A stretch of DNA of 64,000 bases from Fertoeibacter niger (GTDB lineage Bacteria; Pseudomonadota; Alphaproteobacteria; Rhodobacterales; Rhodobacteraceae): contig NZ_WHUT02000003.1 of the NCBI RefSeq assembly GCF_009380135.2, positions 124,001-188,000 of the forward strand, written 5' to 3'. Below the pieces are notes generated by a model. That model saw nothing but the letters and a program-made list of their open reading frames with translations, made no database searches and was not told the origin of the DNA. A program made the position numbers and the translations under genes. Shown one piece after another: positions 63,401 through 64,000 of the stretch (position 1 is the stretch's first letter; each line of letters opens with the position of its first letter).

Positions 63401-63654
63401 GCATTCCCACCCGCGCCTCTGTGGCGAAACAGGCGACGTTCACCAATGCCATCAACCTGTCAAAGATCAACCTGATCGGCGTCTATGGCACGTCATCGAA
63501 ACGCTCGGCGCTGGTGCGGCAGGCCAATGGCCGCTACCGCAAGGTCGCCGTGGGCGACCGGGTGGACGGTGGCACGGTGGCGGCCATCACCGCCAGCGAA
63601 TTGCGCTATCAAAAGGGCAGCCGGATGATCACGCTGGCCATGCCGCAGGGCTGA
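60493..63654 (+). CDS. Large single-pass membrane protein with PilM/GspL-like and PilP/GspC-like ends
   Basis: A 1053-residue Ala/Pro-rich protein. Residues 1-160 form a globular domain resembling the actin-like assembly proteins PilM/GspL (FALTLSDDEIGLLHRTARGWLEIG, IPNSQILYMELDAPG, QIRAALQGRTPYDVADLVFDW, VVARETLEVAEGFAAEHRFNPLSFVA). A long disordered stretch carries seven VPEPAV repeats (DNA 61348-61473). A single membrane helix lies at about 517-543 (LGLILTGALLLFLALVAAW). After another disordered region, the last 75 residues (INLIGVYGTSSKRSALVRQ ... KVAVGDRVDGGTVAAI) resemble the PilP/GspC beta domain. Similar proteins are annotated hypothetical in related genomes. Domain calls are by eye. 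Confidence 0.75.
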   Translation: MKPSFALTLSDDEIGLLHRTARGWLEIGQTRFDNPDLTEALGYLRGSATGLSPRGITTKLVIPNSQILYMELDAPGPDAAQRRKQIRAALQGRTPYDVADLVFDWAGSGPTVQVAVVARETLEVAEGFAAEHRFNPLSFVAIPPPGVFGKEPWFGPTTMAPTLLPEGDKVERDAQPIIIVAREMPKADPAPVAAPAAMVEPDAPAMAAPLARTPEPVAEADPVAAPAVVQAETPPMPKPDMPAPRAAADEAPVVAAPVPPAAAAAEPVTIAVPEPAPEPAPPARPVPEPAVVPEPAVVPESAVVPEPAVVPEPAVVPEPAVVPEPAVPVAPATTRPQASSPQAAAARAARDARAEPAAPARPAPASVLADPLEPVQPARATDVPDAPFIDVADVAAEEPAAPSFASRRAAADAAPPPLTVAATTFTAPKPPKLASPVAAPAARAAPAASRPTAAAVPRPQASGAAVTAPSIPGGRGRKPVKPIAKPSATPAGAQPPASGASTMGGFGARQLPQRGKPRYLGLILTGALLLFLALVAAWSSFYIASRSDTAEVEAAALTLPDTAAVPDDGGDVAAITAPDALPLPGIEDEMLADLQDPADFSAEEAAELPAADVPVAADVPVVADAPEVVAPGADTAAETSASDLPANAVAPEAAAAALPGATVPADAAAVVAEVAAPPSLPAPDLPAPDLPAPDLPVSATESPSVRPLSEAQDEIFLATMDSPLEQLDAVALPQPRSATDALPAAQLPPPPFGTTYQFDSAGRILPTPEGIVTPEGYTLVAGRPALVPPARPAAAAAAAVPPAAAEPAATAAQAPDAAPADTANAAPDPALAGARPRSRPEGLVPPPAQAEDDAALADADGTRVTSRRPLVRPASVFAQAEAAREATAAASLVLAAASAPAVVPQSPLALTVSRKPQTRPQDFSRSVEAAVAAAVRQPDPPAAQPEEQPAARSEPEADDEPEVVASAAPRIPTRASVAKQATFTNAINLSKINLIGVYGTSSKRSALVRQANGRYRKVAVGDRVDGGTVAAITASELRYQKGSRMITLAMPQG
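61348..61473 (+). repeat. 18-bp minisatellite, seven units
   Basis: GTGCCAGA(G/A)(C/T)CTGCGGT(C/T) repeats seven times (18-bp unit), encoding VPEPAV repeats with one VPESAV. Near-identity of units suggests recent slippage and length variation among strains. Confidence 0.92.
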
Positions 63655-63674
63655 ACAGGGCCTGATGGCGATGA

Positions 63675-63709
63675 GAAAGGGGCGGCGCAGATGTTGCGCC
63701 GCCCCTTTC
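63675..63709. terminator. Bidirectional terminator
   Basis: GAAAGGGGCGGCGCA-gatgt-TGCGCCGCCCCTTTC, a perfect 15-bp stem between the large membrane protein gene and convergent hpd. Confidence 0.9.
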
Positions 63710-63742
63710 GTTCCGGCCCCTGACCCGGGTAGGGATCAGGCC

Positions 63743-64000
63743 TCAACTCGCCTTCAGCACACCCCGGTCGATCTGGTCCTGTTCGATGCTTTCGAACAAT
63801 GCGCGGAAATTGCCCTCGCCAAACCCGTCGTCGCCCTTGCGCTGGATGAATTCGAAGAAGATCGGCCCGATCACGGTTTTCGAGAATATCTGCAACAGGA
63901 TGCGCGTCTCGCCGCCATCCACCACACCCTCGCCGTCAATCAGGATGCCGTGTTTCGCCATCTGGTCGATGGGTTCGTTATGGCCCGCCACGCGGGTTTT
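63743..64000 (-). CDS. hpd: 4-hydroxyphenylpyruvate dioxygenase, 3' end (cut by window edge)
   Basis: The C-terminal ~85 residues of HPPD, the iron enzyme making homogentisate from 4-hydroxyphenylpyruvate in tyrosine breakdown. Diagnostic: [43 protein letters not shown], with the iron-ligand Glu in FFEFIQR. The frame is open through the right edge; the start lies outside the window. The ATG at 63991 is internal. Confidence 0.93.
   Translation of the reverse strand, partial: KTRVAGHNEPIDQMAKHGILIDGEGVVDGGETRILLQIFSKTVIGPIFFEFIQRKGDDGFGEGNFRALFESIEQDQIDRGVLKAS

Overview
The window comes from a GC-rich alphaproteobacterium of the Rhodobacterales (Rhodobacter/Paracoccus/Gemmobacter-like). Support: a PccR/ScfR-type regulator with TTTGCAAA operators near pccB, a betIBA/choXWV choline locus with a BetI-type operator, bioMNY with a BioR-type box, a hisB-hisH...hisA-hisF-hisE cluster, tRNA-Tyr beside rlmB, and copies of short intergenic repeats that I associate with this order. 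It is chromosomal, housekeeping-rich and densely packed, with no phage, transposase or CRISPR array.

Layout. 0-6 kb: the end of a propionyl-CoA carboxylase locus (pccB and three small downstream genes on the minus strand), a small membrane protein, a Bcr/CflA exporter and the regulator pccR. 6-12.6 kb: glycine-betaine synthesis (betA, betB, betI) divergent from choline ABC uptake (choX, choW, choV). 12.6-18 kb: topA, dprA, gabT. 18-21.3 kb: a small lipoprotein, the BioMNY biotin transporter and a nitroreductase. 21.4-27 kb: an unusual aroQ / HpcH-type aldolase / AMP-ligase / thiolase operon, then metF divergent from a metR-like gene. 27-32 kb: an Fsr-type exporter and a 1010-residue RTX protein made of five near-identical 187-residue modules. 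32-38 kb: SuhB-like phosphatase, rhomboid protease, putA/putR, DoxX. 38-41.6 kb: a vanadium-haloperoxidase-like protein translationally coupled to an FG-GAP/ASPIC protein. 41.6-45.1 kb: a Sit/Mnt-type metal ABC importer with two palindromic operators. 45.2-52 kb: histidine genes interrupted by glutaminase, an aldo-keto reductase/TetR pair and a DUF2147 protein. 52-64 kb: CoA-binding protein, rlmB, tRNA-Tyr, ddaH, a glycosyltransferase-like protein, LysE/Lrp, metY, a SIMPL protein, a 1053-residue single-pass protein with PilM/GspL-like and PilP/GspC-like ends, and the 3' end of hpd.

How the parts connect. The octamer TTTGCAAA occurs ten times, nine of them in the first 20 kb, in promoters (pccB, pccR, bioY) and inside genes in different reading frames. 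As biotin is the cofactor of propionyl-CoA carboxylase, a PccR site in front of bioY would link biotin uptake to propionate use; this is inference. The bioY leader carries six TTTGCA/TTTGTA words at spacings of 9, 13, 13, 9 and 13 bp together with a BioR-type box. The candidates I consider most novel are the 187-residue RTX module, the bioY hexamer array, the octamer enrichment, the PilM-PilP-like fusion, and the ligase/thiolase operon whose thiolase has lost its second catalytic cysteine.
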